Below, piece after piece: positions 9,173 through 18,214 of a stretch of 32,941 nt of DNA. The notes beneath the pieces were generated by a model. That model did not search any database. It was not told the DNA's origin and worked only from the letters and a program-made list of their open reading frames with translations. Origin of the DNA: Aporhodopirellula sallentina SM41 (lineage in GTDB: Bacteria; Planctomycetota; Planctomycetia; Pirellulales; Pirellulaceae). The DNA lies in contig NZ_ANOH01000118.1 in assembly GCF_000346505.1 (NCBI RefSeq), forward strand, positions 1 to 32,941, written 5' to 3'. How positions within the stretch are numbered: the first letter of the stretch is position 1; every line of letters starts with the position of its first letter. The position numbers and the translations under genes are program-made.

Positions 9173-10822
9173 GTGAATAGATATATCCCAATTGTGTTCG
9201 GTTGTGCTTTGAGCGCATTATTGATCGATAGAACCGCCATCGGAGCGAACATCACCTTTGGGAGCGGTGAGAACGCCTTCTCCATAGAGTTCGTTAAAAT
9301 CGGCGACCCCGGTAACGTCCGCGACGCCTCGTCGGGATATGGTTCCGTTGGCTACGATTACTTGATAGCCGTGCACGAGGTGAGCCGCGATATGATAACG
9401 AAGGCTAATAACGTGGGTGGCTTGAAGATAAGGATGCTATCCCACCGGCTAGCCAACTATATTGCTGGTGGAACACGGCCTAACATGGCGGCAGATGGAA
9501 TTAGCTGGTATGAGGCGGCAAAGTTTGCCAACTATCTGAATGCTGTTCAGGGATTTCCTGCAGCGTACAAGTTCGACGCCAATGGAAACATCCAATTTTG
9601 GCAGTCCGGTGACGCCGGGTTCGACCCGTCGAATCCCCTTAGAAACAGCAACGCAAACTTTTTCATTCCTACGAATAGCGAATGGCACAAGGCCGCCTAT
9701 TACGACGGCAACGGCAACTACTTTAAGCATGCAACCGGCAGCAATTCTACACCGACTCCTGTCGCAAGCGGCACGGCTGCTGGCACTGCCGTGATCAAGC
9801 AACCGATCAGTCAGGGGCCAGCGGACATCACGCTCGCCGGAGGCCTGAGCCCTCTCGGAACGATGGGGCAATGCGGAAACGTGATGGAGTGGACCGAGAG
9901 CGATGACCAATTCAAGCTGGCAGGATCTGCCCGAATAAATCTCGGCGGATCCTGGCATTTGGGGTGGGGGAGGAATACCAGTTCTGCTGCTGGACCATCG
10001 GGAAAGGGCTACAGTGATCTGGGGGTTGGCTTTCGGGTTGTAAGTCTCGGACGGGAACCTGAGTCGAGGTCGATGTTTGACCCCAATGTCACTGTAAAGG
10101 AGGGCTCAAAGAAGACACTGAAGCTCTCGCATCACTCAGCGGAGTATATCGAGGTTCCGCTGGAAAGAAATCCTTACGGAAGATGGGGCCCTTACAAGCT
10201 GGAGCGAATCGAGGGGCTCAGGCCCTGGGCGTTTTTTGTTGTGGAGAGGCCAGGAAACATCTCGCTTGGACTCTACGTGCCTAAGAGGTTGAACCAGGGA
10301 GGAAAGGACTACGAGAGGATTGAAATTGGTGGTTACTTCGTACGGATGGCTTACCTCGAGAACGGGACTTTTGCAAGCCCCTCTAAGATTACTGAATATG
10401 AAATACGCGGCACGCTCTATGACTCAACCGTCCAATTCGATGTCTTGAAACGAAAGAGACCGGAGTTCAGCATTGAAGTAGACTTCGCTACTGGAATTGG
10501 GAAGAGATGGGATAAGAAACAGAAAGACCGAAATCCAGAATCTGGAACATACGTAGCAGTGTCGCGAGGCGAAGATCCGATGGACATCGAGGGCTATCGC
10601 TTAGTGCTGGAAGACGCGTTTGTGAAACTGCTTGATGACATGAATACCCATGCCCAGTTTCATCCACATGCGTTTGACGAATTACGGAAGCAATCATGCG
10701 TGCTTTTTAAAGAGCTCTACCACGGTCACAGCAACCTCCGCGCTAGTGTGATATTCGAGAGACACGGTGTCGGTTTTAGGATAAGTACCGAGGATGGTCA
10801 CGTAGAGCGACATAATAATTAG
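9173..10822 (+). CDS. Secreted SUMF1/FGE-fold protein with an unrecognised C-terminal half
   Basis: Start chosen at GTG 9173, preceded by AAGGA at good spacing and giving a clean signal peptide (MNRYIPIVFGCALSALLIDRTAIGA); ATG 9122 in the same frame would put 17 polar residues before it. The mature part to about residue 300 has the formylglycine-generating-enzyme (SUMF1) fold pattern: ISWYEAAKFANYLNA, FFIPTNSEWHKAAYYDG, GQCGNVMEWTE, LGGSWHLG and GVGFRVV. The cysteine pair that active FGE carries after GGSW is absent (GGSWHLGWGRNTSS), so it is probably not a sulfatase-activating enzyme but a binding or structural relative, common in planctomycetes. The remaining 240 residues (from about MFDPNVTVKEGSK) match nothing I know; they are lysine- and arginine-rich and mix beta-strand and helical stretches. 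It stands alone between two intergenic spacers. Confidence 0.85.
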   Translation: MNRYIPIVFGCALSALLIDRTAIGANITFGSGENAFSIEFVKIGDPGNVRDASSGYGSVGYDYLIAVHEVSRDMITKANNVGGLKIRMLSHRLANYIAGGTRPNMAADGISWYEAAKFANYLNAVQGFPAAYKFDANGNIQFWQSGDAGFDPSNPLRNSNANFFIPTNSEWHKAAYYDGNGNYFKHATGSNSTPTPVASGTAAGTAVIKQPISQGPADITLAGGLSPLGTMGQCGNVMEWTESDDQFKLAGSARINLGGSWHLGWGRNTSSAAGPSGKGYSDLGVGFRVVSLGREPESRSMFDPNVTVKEGSKKTLKLSHHSAEYIEVPLERNPYGRWGPYKLERIEGLRPWAFFVVERPGNISLGLYVPKRLNQGGKDYERIEIGGYFVRMAYLENGTFASPSKITEYEIRGTLYDSTVQFDVLKRKRPEFSIEVDFATGIGKRWDKKQKDRNPESGTYVAVSRGEDPMDIEGYRLVLEDAFVKLLDDMNTHAQFHPHAFDELRKQSCVLFKELYHGHSNLRASVIFERHGVGFRISTEDGHVERHNN

Positions 10823-11203
10823 GCTCGATGAGGTGAGCAAAACAAGGGCGTGTTGGCGGCCTTTGTCGTCTCATCGCCTGAGCTGGCTTCCTACTGTCGG
10901 TTGCATCGACTTCCAACTCTGAACCGAAACTCGAATTGCGGTCGGTAATTTCACCGATGCGGCAAACAGCAAAACTCACTTCGGTGAGATACGCCGCCGA
11001 ATATTGAAGATTATGTGAATCTGCGTCGACTTGTCCAACTTCATGAACATCGAATGGTCATCAACCTGCATTAGTCTGGTGACAGCCGTCATCCATTCCC
11101 ACCTTGCCTGAAGCTCTAACTGAATCCGAGACTTGAGTCTGCCCCGGATTTATCATGTGAACTAGCCACGGACATCCGGGGCCCCTTATCGAGAGACGAA
11201 TCG
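10823..11203. other. Intergenic region of 381 bp
   Basis: No gene is supported. It contains a degenerate repeat core GGTTGCATCGAC at about 10899-10910. It separates two co-directional genes and presumably carries the promoter of the SHD1/WD40 gene. GAGAGACGA lies a few bases before the ATG at 11204 and can serve as its ribosome site. Confidence 0.55.
10899..10910 (+). repeat. Core of the GGTTGCATCGAC repeat, degenerate
   Basis: The 12-nt core is identical to the cores at 8665-8676 and 13827-13838. Flanking bases have diverged and the stem is weak, so this is an old or partial copy. Assigned by eye comparison only. Confidence 0.4.
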
Positions 11204-13732
11204 ATGGACGGAACATTAATGATAGCCGCACAAAACGAATTAACGCCCGAATTAGCACTCGCTTTCGCCGGTGTGTTTGCAATTGCATGTCCGGTAATGA
11301 TATGGCTTGGCATTGATGCCATTCGGTCCAAACGCATCAAGCTGACGGCTAAACAGAAACTAGGCAGTCGTGTTTTGTTTGGCGAGACCAAAACTCATGA
11401 GACGGGGTTCTGGGCGGTCATAACCGGTTGGGTGTACGTGGTCGCCGGATTCGTTTTCGGTGTGGTATCGATCGCAATGGTGTTCCTCTACTTCAATGGT
11501 CGCGGCGCCCCTCCGGTAGCCCAGGGCAGTCGTTCGAGACACGTGGAAATACCAGGCAAGAATACGAGCCAACTATTTGACCCAAACAGACACCAGCGAA
11601 AACCTCTCCCTGCCACGCGGAAACCACTGAACCAAAATCACAGGTCGTCCAGCGTTAATCATCTGAAAGAAACCAAACCTATTCAGCAGAGGCAAAACCA
11701 AAAAGTTTCTTGGGATACCGGTGAAGACGAAATGCCCCATCGGAGCGCTCTGGAAGGACTATCCCCCAAGGAACAATCCCGGCAGGCAGAAGACGAACAC
11801 AGGCGAGAGATTGTCGCCCATGGCAAAGAGGGTCAATCAGAACAGGCGGACGTCATCCGGCCCCAGCAAGAGGAGGCGACAAATCGAGATGATAGACTCG
11901 CCACTGCTCTTGCCACCTCAGAATCGACAAGCGAGTCAGCAGCGGTTTTCCCGCACGAACATCCCAAGGAACAGGCAGGATCGATTCGTAATTGGGTCAG
12001 TGCGGACGGAAGATTTCGCTTTGAGGGCTCTTTTCAAGGCCGGGAAGGTGACAAAATTTTCCTCGCTAAAGCGAATTCGGATCGCACGATCACGGTAAAA
12101 CTGAACAAACTCAGCCGCGCTGACGTTCGGTGGATTGAAGAACATGCCCCGTCGACGCCAAGTGAGGTCCAAGCTGTGACCACAGTCGACTTCAAGTCTG
12201 ACGCAGATCAACCAATCAAAGTCGTCACTTCTGCCAAAACGACCACGATCTCCACGGTGGCTCCAGCAATCAATGCGTATGGCGGCCAATTGTGGAAAGC
12301 GTTTCATGTCCAAATGCAGAATCAAGATGAATTGACGTTTGGTGATGCCTTCTGTCCGATTGTCGTTTCGGGTCGTGAGATATGGAGCGTGGAAAAGGGA
12401 AGCATCGTCTCTGATCTTTCAGGTAGCTACAACGAGAGGTGCATTCGAGCAATCTCTCCATCGGGTAAGTGGTTTGCAACAACCGACAAATCACCCAATC
12501 AAACCAATACCACGGTTTCCGTTTGGAACACTGAGACCGGTGAAAAAGAACTTGAATTGCCCGGCGATCCTGATAAGTACGTTGACTTGCTTCAGCTTTC
12601 TCTTAACAAACTGTACGTCGGCGGACGTCTTCGAGAAACGATCGAAATCTGGGATTTGCAAAACGGAATGCAAAAATCGATTTTCAGTTTCAAAGGCCTA
12701 CGGGGTAAGAATTCTGAAGTCGGAATTTCGCGGGACGGGCGATTCGCTGTTCTAGGCTCTAAGGAGAAAAATCTGGTTGTTGTGGACACGCAAACTCAAA
12801 AGATCGCTGTCCGTCTTCAAACACCACGCAACGGCTATACCGGATTACCTGGCCGAAATTCCGATTTGACTTTCGAAGCTACCGCCACGAGTAGGTCGCT
12901 TAGCCTGCGGACACGGTCTCTCGCATTTTCACCGCGTGGAAATGAACTGGCGATGGTTGTCGATGAACCAACTCACGCTCGAATCCTTTGCTGGGATCAA
13001 AACGGCAAAATCATCCTCGATACTGCCTACCCCACGACAAAGTTTGCAGGCGACCTGTCGCTTAAATGGTTTCCAAACGGAAAGGCCTTTCTGGTCGATA
13101 CAGATGTCATTGATCGCACATCGGGTTTGGTCGTGGTCGCTCACGAGCACAAACTTGGCCATGATCCAAAAATCATTCCAGCGGGAAACAATCACATCGT
13201 TGGCACTTGGGCAATCCACGGGAACCGTCTTGACACGGTAGAAATCCCTTGGGACGGAATTAGTCAATCAATCGACACAGCGAAAACTGGTGGAAGTGCG
13301 TTACTGAGCCCCGCTCATCCATGCGGAGTCCGTGTCGACATCGGAGACCTTCGAGATGGTGAAAGAGTCGATATCGAATCTGCGCTAAAAAGGAAACTGG
13401 CTCACGGCGGCGTGCAGATTGACAACAGTGCGAGTTCCTACTATCAGATTCGTGTGACGAACCCAGATGAGGTGTTGACCGGGCTCGATCGTCAGTTTCT
13501 CCCAGACATGCGTGGTCTGACAGTAAACCAACGGTTGCCTAAAGGCGCAACGACATTCGTCCTCGAGTTCGTTGCTGAGGGCGAAGTGATTTGGCGCGAG
13601 GTACTTGGTATCAATCACGGACGTGATAGCCGTCGGCTGGCTTCGTCGATTCACCGTTGTTCGATGCCTTACTTTATTCCGGTTTCCGATACCTTACCGA
13701 TGCTGCCATTGCATACGGCAGCGTTACGGTAA
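11204..13732 (+). CDS. Membrane protein with SHD1 domain and WD40-like propeller
   Basis: This is an 842-aa protein from ATG 11204 (ATG 11222 is a second possibility). Two N-terminal membrane helices are visible: about residues 14-32 (LALAFAGVFAIACPVMIWLG) and 66-90 (WAVITGWVYVVAGFVFGVVS). A long glutamine/glutamate-rich hydrophilic linker follows to about residue 255. An SHD1 domain lies at about 260-315 (NWVSADGRFRFEGSFQGREG... then IEEHAP), related to the one in the exported protein at 1244-2608. The rest has propeller-like repeats with W-N/W-D strands (VSVWNTETGEKELEL, IEIWDLQNGMQKSI, ILCWDQNGKII), followed by a C-terminal stretch of about 120 residues I cannot assign. There is no kinase domain, though the layout of helix, linker and propeller echoes the kinase at 3388. 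It is probably an envelope scaffold or sensor; no enzymatic motif was seen. Confidence 0.8.
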   Translation: MDGTLMIAAQNELTPELALAFAGVFAIACPVMIWLGIDAIRSKRIKLTAKQKLGSRVLFGETKTHETGFWAVITGWVYVVAGFVFGVVSIAMVFLYFNGRGAPPVAQGSRSRHVEIPGKNTSQLFDPNRHQRKPLPATRKPLNQNHRSSSVNHLKETKPIQQRQNQKVSWDTGEDEMPHRSALEGLSPKEQSRQAEDEHRREIVAHGKEGQSEQADVIRPQQEEATNRDDRLATALATSESTSESAAVFPHEHPKEQAGSIRNWVSADGRFRFEGSFQGREGDKIFLAKANSDRTITVKLNKLSRADVRWIEEHAPSTPSEVQAVTTVDFKSDADQPIKVVTSAKTTTISTVAPAINAYGGQLWKAFHVQMQNQDELTFGDAFCPIVVSGREIWSVEKGSIVSDLSGSYNERCIRAISPSGKWFATTDKSPNQTNTTVSVWNTETGEKELELPGDPDKYVDLLQLSLNKLYVGGRLRETIEIWDLQNGMQKSIFSFKGLRGKNSEVGISRDGRFAVLGSKEKNLVVVDTQTQKIAVRLQTPRNGYTGLPGRNSDLTFEATATSRSLSLRTRSLAFSPRGNELAMVVDEPTHARILCWDQNGKIILDTAYPTTKFAGDLSLKWFPNGKAFLVDTDVIDRTSGLVVVAHEHKLGHDPKIIPAGNNHIVGTWAIHGNRLDTVEIPWDGISQSIDTAKTGGSALLSPAHPCGVRVDIGDLRDGERVDIESALKRKLAHGGVQIDNSASSYYQIRVTNPDEVLTGLDRQFLPDMRGLTVNQRLPKGATTFVLEFVAEGEVIWREVLGINHGRDSRRLASSIHRCSMPYFIPVSDTLPMLPLHTAALR

Positions 13733-13759
13733 GTCTGTGATGGCCCGCGACTGGCGACA

Positions 13760-13778
13760 CCGGGATTGCCGGCTTTTT
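13760..13778 (+). terminator. Possible weak rho-independent terminator
   Basis: CCGG-GATTG-CCGG is followed directly by CTTTTTAA, 28 nt after the stop of the SHD1/WD40 gene. The stem is only 4 bp, so the call is tentative; the position and the T run are what suggest it. Confidence 0.3.
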
Positions 13779-13797
13779 AACCGTCGGTGACATCGAT

Positions 13798-13823
13798 GCG
13801 AGTTGGCAATTCCCCCAACTCGC
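13798..13823. repeat. Perfect 9-bp inverted repeat
   Basis: GCGAGTTGG (13798-13806) pairs perfectly with CCAACTCGC (13815-13823) across an 8-nt loop. It lies between convergent genes, so it could help end transcription in either direction. There is no T run. Confidence 0.5.
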
Positions 13824-13920
13824 GCAGGTTGCATCGACCGCCAGCTCGAATCTCACGGCCAAAGTTGCTTCGGTGTCTCGGAGATTGTGACACCGACGCG
13901 CCGAAACTGCGTCTCCAGAA

Positions 13921-13971
13921 TGCTCCGGTTTCATCGACCGGAGCAACTCACCGAAGTCGGCCTCCGGAGCG
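13921..13971 (+). repeat. 51-bp intergenic repeat with perfect hairpin, copy A
   Basis: The first half is a perfect hairpin: GCTCCGGT (13922-13929), loop TTCATCG, ACCGGAGC (13937-13944). The second half ends in GTCGGCCTCCGGAGCG, which repeats the CCGGAGC arm and could form an alternative pairing. It aligns over its full length with the inverse of 17929-17979 (42 of 51 positions identical by hand count). Confidence 0.7.
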
Positions 13972-14069
13972 TGTCCGCTACTTTGCCCACTCACTCCGAG
14001 CAAGCGATGGTCAATGCGCGGAGTGCTACCTGCGTCTTAGCCTCGTCCGTTTTTATGCGGAGTTTCATG

Positions 14070-17000
14070 TTATCGCAGCATTAGCCAATAGCGAATCTCC
14101 GTTTCTATTGCGTCGGCAGAAAAGGGATCAACCCGAAAGATAGAATCAAGTTGGCGCAAGATCCATCTTGCACCCGCCGGATCGTTTAAGGCATCCAGCA
14201 ACGCCTGAATTACTCGGCTTTGCAGTAGGTCCGGGCAATCCGTTCGCCGCAGCAATCTGAGAGTATCGGCAACAATACGTGCTCTCTGGACTGGAGGGTG
14301 ATTCGTGTTGGCGATCAAAGACAAAGACTGCTTCAGTGGCCAGCGATTTGGATCCCACTCAGATTCTTTTGCCGCTGCAACAACTGTGGAAGCGTGCCAG
14401 ATGAGTTGGGTGTAGTCCCACGATGCGAGTTTTGCTGTGTACAGATCGAAGGCTTTTTGATCGCAGTTCTCAGCGAACACTTGTTGACTAAGGACGAGTT
14501 GAGTCCATACCGAATCGACACCGAAGTCGGCTTTGCCAATCAACCCCAGCACGGCGTCGTCGGTCCAAATGGGAATTCCTAAATCGCTAGCAATGCAAAT
14601 TGAATCCAAGCCATGAAAGCCAATTGCTACACGGTACAGCTTGCGTCGTTCTGGGTCGATTCCCACGCTAGAACTAGAGGACTGAACATGACAATTCGAA
14701 GCAATCCAATCGCGCATCTTTTGCAGACCATCGACTCGTGACTGTTTTTCTTCGCCAGAAATCTCGGTCATGACAAGTTTGCCATCCTCACCGAGATTCA
14801 TGTAGCTCGACGCCTTATCTCCCTTTGCGCGATCTATCCATTGATCTACCTCTTCGACTGTTGACTGAGTTACAATCATTCGATCAACGATTGGCACGTC
14901 TTCCCACGCATCAATATGCCAACATGTCGCGATCGCCGTGAGCTCAAACAAGATTGAGGAATGCTGAAATCCCTTCTCGGAAAGTTGGTGAAACTCTTGT
15001 GGAGTAGTCCGCGAACACTTCACGCACCCATCGGGATGATCAGCCAGAGTCTGTAGGGCTTGCGGTATGTTGAAACCAAGTTGAGATGCCAGGAAGTGGA
15101 TCGTCAAGTTCTCGTCTCGGTATGCTCGAATACAGTGGTCGATGTGATCACGACGCTTCTCTAAGCTGCTTACGAGTGGCTCGATATTGAGCTGGCCATC
15201 GTCTTTGAATCCTGAAAACTCCTGCAACACGGACGTATCGGGGAATCTCTTGCGGAAATTGCCGATTGAATCCTGAAACGCCCGCAACTGCTTAGTCTGC
15301 AGTTCGGCTAATTCGGCCGTTTCTTCTTGAAAACCTCCAGGGAGTTCGATGTGATCACCGACAGCGCGACCTAGCAAGGTCTTGCCGATTGGGCTATCGG
15401 AAGCAAACTCACCTCTGCTCGGCTTGGGCCGGTCGTTTTCAAAAGTAATCCACTGGTCGGACTTGCCTGTCTTTTTCAGGAGCACGGCTGTATCGTTTGC
15501 TACACGAGCAGGGGCAGCCCCCAGTCCTGTGTATTGACCATGCTGGAGAACGAAGAAGATGTAATGCGCGTGAGCTTGTTCGCTGTCAAAGTTCAAACGG
15601 AGTTGTTCGTACAGGAATTCCAGTGCGAGATCAAACTTGTCCCCAGCGATGTATGGCATCGTGACAATCGCTGCTTCGATTGGTTCGATGTCGGAGGGTG
15701 TTGGAAGATGGTCGGGGTCAAGATCAAGCTGATCTAAACGGCCAAGCCGAACTGCCAAGAAGTTCCGAAACGCGACAAAGAAACGAGGGTCACCAGCGGT
15801 TTCAACATGCTGACCGGCTAACTCGAAAGCATCTTGCGGTAGATACTCGGATAGCACCTTCAACTCAAGCTTTCGCACTTTGTCATCTTGTGCTTCGGAT
15901 TCACGAAGCTCCCGACAAATCCGCAAAAGCCAATCATGTCGCTCTAGATGCTGAGCACAAGTCAGGTACTGCTTCATTGAGTCATCAAAGACTCCTGGCG
16001 TCACAACCTGCTCGAAGATCATCGCTGCTTCTGGGAACTGCTCCAACTCGAATAGAAGTGATGCGAGCAACTCTAGCTCTTGGCGATGCACTGACTCCGT
16101 GCTCTGCTCTAGTGCAAAGGAAGTCTCTTGTTTAGCCTTGTCAATTTCGTTGGTTACCTGGTAGATCCAGCCCTGTAACGTATGTGCTTGCAAAGGATTT
16201 GACTTCAGAAACTCGTCCGTAACGCATGTCTTCCCAAGTTCGTAGTCTTGGATCCCGATCGCCCATTGAACCGCATGAAATCGGCACTCAAGACTTCGTT
16301 CCCAATCCTGATTTGCGAGCTCAAGCATCTGCTTTATGCACTCTCGCTTCGTCTCGCCATCGGAATTGTGGTACTCAATGCCAACCGCAAGAAACTTACC
16401 TTCCAAGGTGTCGAGATCCAGTTTGTCACGAAGCTTCCATGCTTCCTCGTACATTCTGGTATGAAGAAAGAATGACGCTGCCCTTGCAACATAGCTGGCT
16501 GATTGAATTTTACAGGCAGCAGCTTTTTGATGATCGGAAGCTGCAGCATCCAGATTATCGAGAAGGAAATTTACCACCCCCCGGTGTGTGAAGGACTCAG
16601 GAAGCAAATTCGGATAGTCGCGTTCCGTAGCAAGGTCGATTGCAGTTGTATACTGTTTTAACGCTAGATCGAGGTTCAAGCGACGTGCCTGCCATGCACC
16701 ATGAACTGCCTCTTCGTGAGCGATGCAGGCATCAGCGAGGTAGGCGTATGGAGACTCGGAGTCTATCTCCAACGCACGGTCCGTGAACTCGCGAGCTTTC
16801 TCGTATTGTTTGCCCGCTGAAAACTTGTAGGCAAGTGCAACACATAAGTTGTCGTCCGATTTAGCAAGTGTTTCAATTTCGGCAAGGTAGGCGTCGACGT
16901 CTTCTAATGTATCTGCAGTATGTACAAGATGACTCGCCATTACGGCATTGCGTAGACCGTCTTCAAAATACTGTTTCGCCAGTTCGTGTGCCTCATTCGG

Positions 17001-17744
17001 CTTGCCTTGCAAGAACATGCCGTATACTCGGTTTTGCTTCGCTTCGTCTGAGTCTGGAGTCTTGTCAAACGCTGAAAGAAAACACTTGCCCGCTTCAGAG
17101 TACTGCCCGTTTTCAACCGCCACCTTGCCCTTTAATCGTAGGTAGCGGTACTGCTCCTCAAGAGATAGGTTTCCGGTTGAATTGAGGGCTTCCAGCTTTT
17201 CAAGTTCGTGCTTCGCGGCATCGAGCCTGCGATCCTTCAGAAGTTCCTCTACGAGCGGAGCGATTTGGTGTGCTCTAGGGATTTGCTCCATTGCACCGGC
17301 AAGGATGTTTTGACCATAGACAATGATCTCCGCTTGAACTCGGTGAAACAGGGAGAGTAGTTCGCAGATGTCTTCCCAAAAGTGAATCTCAACCGTGAAC
17401 TTCTTGTTTTTTCGGCGGTTGAGTGTGGCAACACAATTCTGTGCGTTCTTGGTTTTTTTGGCCGTAGTCGCAATGATGTAGTGGCTGAGTGGATGTGGGA
17501 ATTTCTCTGCTTTGGCAACTTCATCTTTGATCTCCTGGGGAGGCAGCGTTTTGTGCGGTTCGTGATGTTTGCATTGAACGGCAGATGTTGGTTTGAGACA
17601 CAGCGGATCAAAGATGTCCACACCATCCTGCGATTCACCGCGTTTCCCGTAGCGTTTCAGGTTTTGACGATCTAAGTGTTTCCGGTAGAAACGCAGGCAA
17701 AAGTCCTCAAACTCATCTTCGTTATCTGGTTGTGGGTATCTCAT
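14070..17744 (-). CDS. Predicted PD-(D/E)xK nuclease - TPR - GreAB-C-like - PIN multidomain protein (candidate conflict/defence effector)
   Basis: Start chosen at ATG 17744 (1224 aa); the frame extends 12 codons to a TTG at 17780. Residues 1-135 look like an Mrr/restriction-type nuclease: after an acidic helix (EDEFEDFCLRFYRKHL) comes GESQDGVDIFDP...AVQCKH, giving D43 and Q57-x-K59 of a PD-(D/E)xK site. About 160-740 is a long array of TPR-like helical pairs. Around 755-810, WITFENDRPKPSR...SPIGKTLLGRAVGDHIELP resembles the C-terminal FKBP-like domain of GreA/GreB. About 915-1100 looks like a PIN-type RNase: strand HSSILFELTAIATC, then MIVTQSTVEEVDQWI, and IPIWTDDAVLGLIG with two aspartates. 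TPR-GreAB-C-PIN arrangements are known; here a second nuclease is added at the N-terminus. It stands alone with repeat-bearing spacers on both sides. Role in defence is inference. Confidence 0.75.
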   Translation of the reverse strand: MRYPQPDNEDEFEDFCLRFYRKHLDRQNLKRYGKRGESQDGVDIFDPLCLKPTSAVQCKHHEPHKTLPPQEIKDEVAKAEKFPHPLSHYIIATTAKKTKNAQNCVATLNRRKNKKFTVEIHFWEDICELLSLFHRVQAEIIVYGQNILAGAMEQIPRAHQIAPLVEELLKDRRLDAAKHELEKLEALNSTGNLSLEEQYRYLRLKGKVAVENGQYSEAGKCFLSAFDKTPDSDEAKQNRVYGMFLQGKPNEAHELAKQYFEDGLRNAVMASHLVHTADTLEDVDAYLAEIETLAKSDDNLCVALAYKFSAGKQYEKAREFTDRALEIDSESPYAYLADACIAHEEAVHGAWQARRLNLDLALKQYTTAIDLATERDYPNLLPESFTHRGVVNFLLDNLDAAASDHQKAAACKIQSASYVARAASFFLHTRMYEEAWKLRDKLDLDTLEGKFLAVGIEYHNSDGETKRECIKQMLELANQDWERSLECRFHAVQWAIGIQDYELGKTCVTDEFLKSNPLQAHTLQGWIYQVTNEIDKAKQETSFALEQSTESVHRQELELLASLLFELEQFPEAAMIFEQVVTPGVFDDSMKQYLTCAQHLERHDWLLRICRELRESEAQDDKVRKLELKVLSEYLPQDAFELAGQHVETAGDPRFFVAFRNFLAVRLGRLDQLDLDPDHLPTPSDIEPIEAAIVTMPYIAGDKFDLALEFLYEQLRLNFDSEQAHAHYIFFVLQHGQYTGLGAAPARVANDTAVLLKKTGKSDQWITFENDRPKPSRGEFASDSPIGKTLLGRAVGDHIELPGGFQEETAELAELQTKQLRAFQDSIGNFRKRFPDTSVLQEFSGFKDDGQLNIEPLVSSLEKRRDHIDHCIRAYRDENLTIHFLASQLGFNIPQALQTLADHPDGCVKCSRTTPQEFHQLSEKGFQHSSILFELTAIATCWHIDAWEDVPIVDRMIVTQSTVEEVDQWIDRAKGDKASSYMNLGEDGKLVMTEISGEEKQSRVDGLQKMRDWIASNCHVQSSSSSVGIDPERRKLYRVAIGFHGLDSICIASDLGIPIWTDDAVLGLIGKADFGVDSVWTQLVLSQQVFAENCDQKAFDLYTAKLASWDYTQLIWHASTVVAAAKESEWDPNRWPLKQSLSLIANTNHPPVQRARIVADTLRLLRRTDCPDLLQSRVIQALLDALNDPAGARWILRQLDSIFRVDPFSADAIETEIRYWLMLR

Positions 17745-18214
17745 GAGGCTGGTATAGGGTGATAGTAAACGGGAACCCAATGTTCAGAGCTGGCCTAAAT
17801 CAGTCGTGCTCTGTGCCTAGTTCCGAAGTTCAGTATCCACTTTGAGGATGCTGACGGGAACGGGGACTGGAATGTTCTTGCACCTGAACATCTTCGGTCA
17901 ACCGGAAACAATGAATTTGCGTCTAGCGCGCTCCGGTGGCCGACACCGGATCAGTGCCCCGGTCGATGAAACCGGAGCACGCTTCGGAATTACTTGCTCA
18001 AGTCGGTTCGTCATGTACAGCTGGCGATGTTTCTTACCACCGCGTTCGTTAACTATTTCGACATGAAACGGGCGGCCCTTGCGCACCGAACTGGAACGCT
18101 GTCGCAGAATGTTAGCTTCGGAAGTCGATGACACTGCCGTCATCGAGTATTCCGAATTGTTGCAGTCAGTGTGTTCTAACTTGCTATTGCTCCACTGTTA
18201 GCCTTCTGGTTCAC
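17745..18214. other. Intergenic region of 470 bp with an inverted 51-bp repeat
   Basis: No gene is supported in either strand. It contains repeat copy B at 17929-17979. It should hold the promoter of the multidomain nuclease gene, but no clear -35/-10 pair or ribosome site stands out upstream of ATG 17744 (the leader reads CACCCTATACCAGCCTC). Confidence 0.55.
17929..17979 (-). repeat. 51-bp intergenic repeat, copy B (inverted)
   Basis: On the minus strand it begins TGCTCCGGTTTCATCGACCG, identical to the first 20 bases of copy A, and ends GTCGGCCACCGGAGCG. The hairpin arm differs by one base (ACCGGGGC) that still allows a G-U pair. About 185 nt upstream of the nuclease start. Confidence 0.7.

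Larger units (their letters stand above)
13733..14069. other. Convergent intergenic region rich in hairpins
   Basis: This 337-bp gap lies between two converging genes and holds no supported ORF. It carries a possible terminator (13760-13778), a perfect 9-bp hairpin (13798-13823), a GGTTGCATCGACC core (13827-13839) and the best 51-bp repeat copy (13921-13971). Confidence 0.6.

Noticed and set aside
10776-10979. Small minus-strand frame in the gap after the SUMF1-like gene
   Set aside because: It covers a repeat core and has basic, proline-rich composition typical of non-coding repeat DNA translated by chance; no ribosome site.
13921-17979. Inverted 51-bp repeats as ends of a transposon around the nuclease gene
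   Set aside because: No transposase, no target-site duplication seen, and further copies elsewhere in unrelated gaps; kept only as a low-strength observation.
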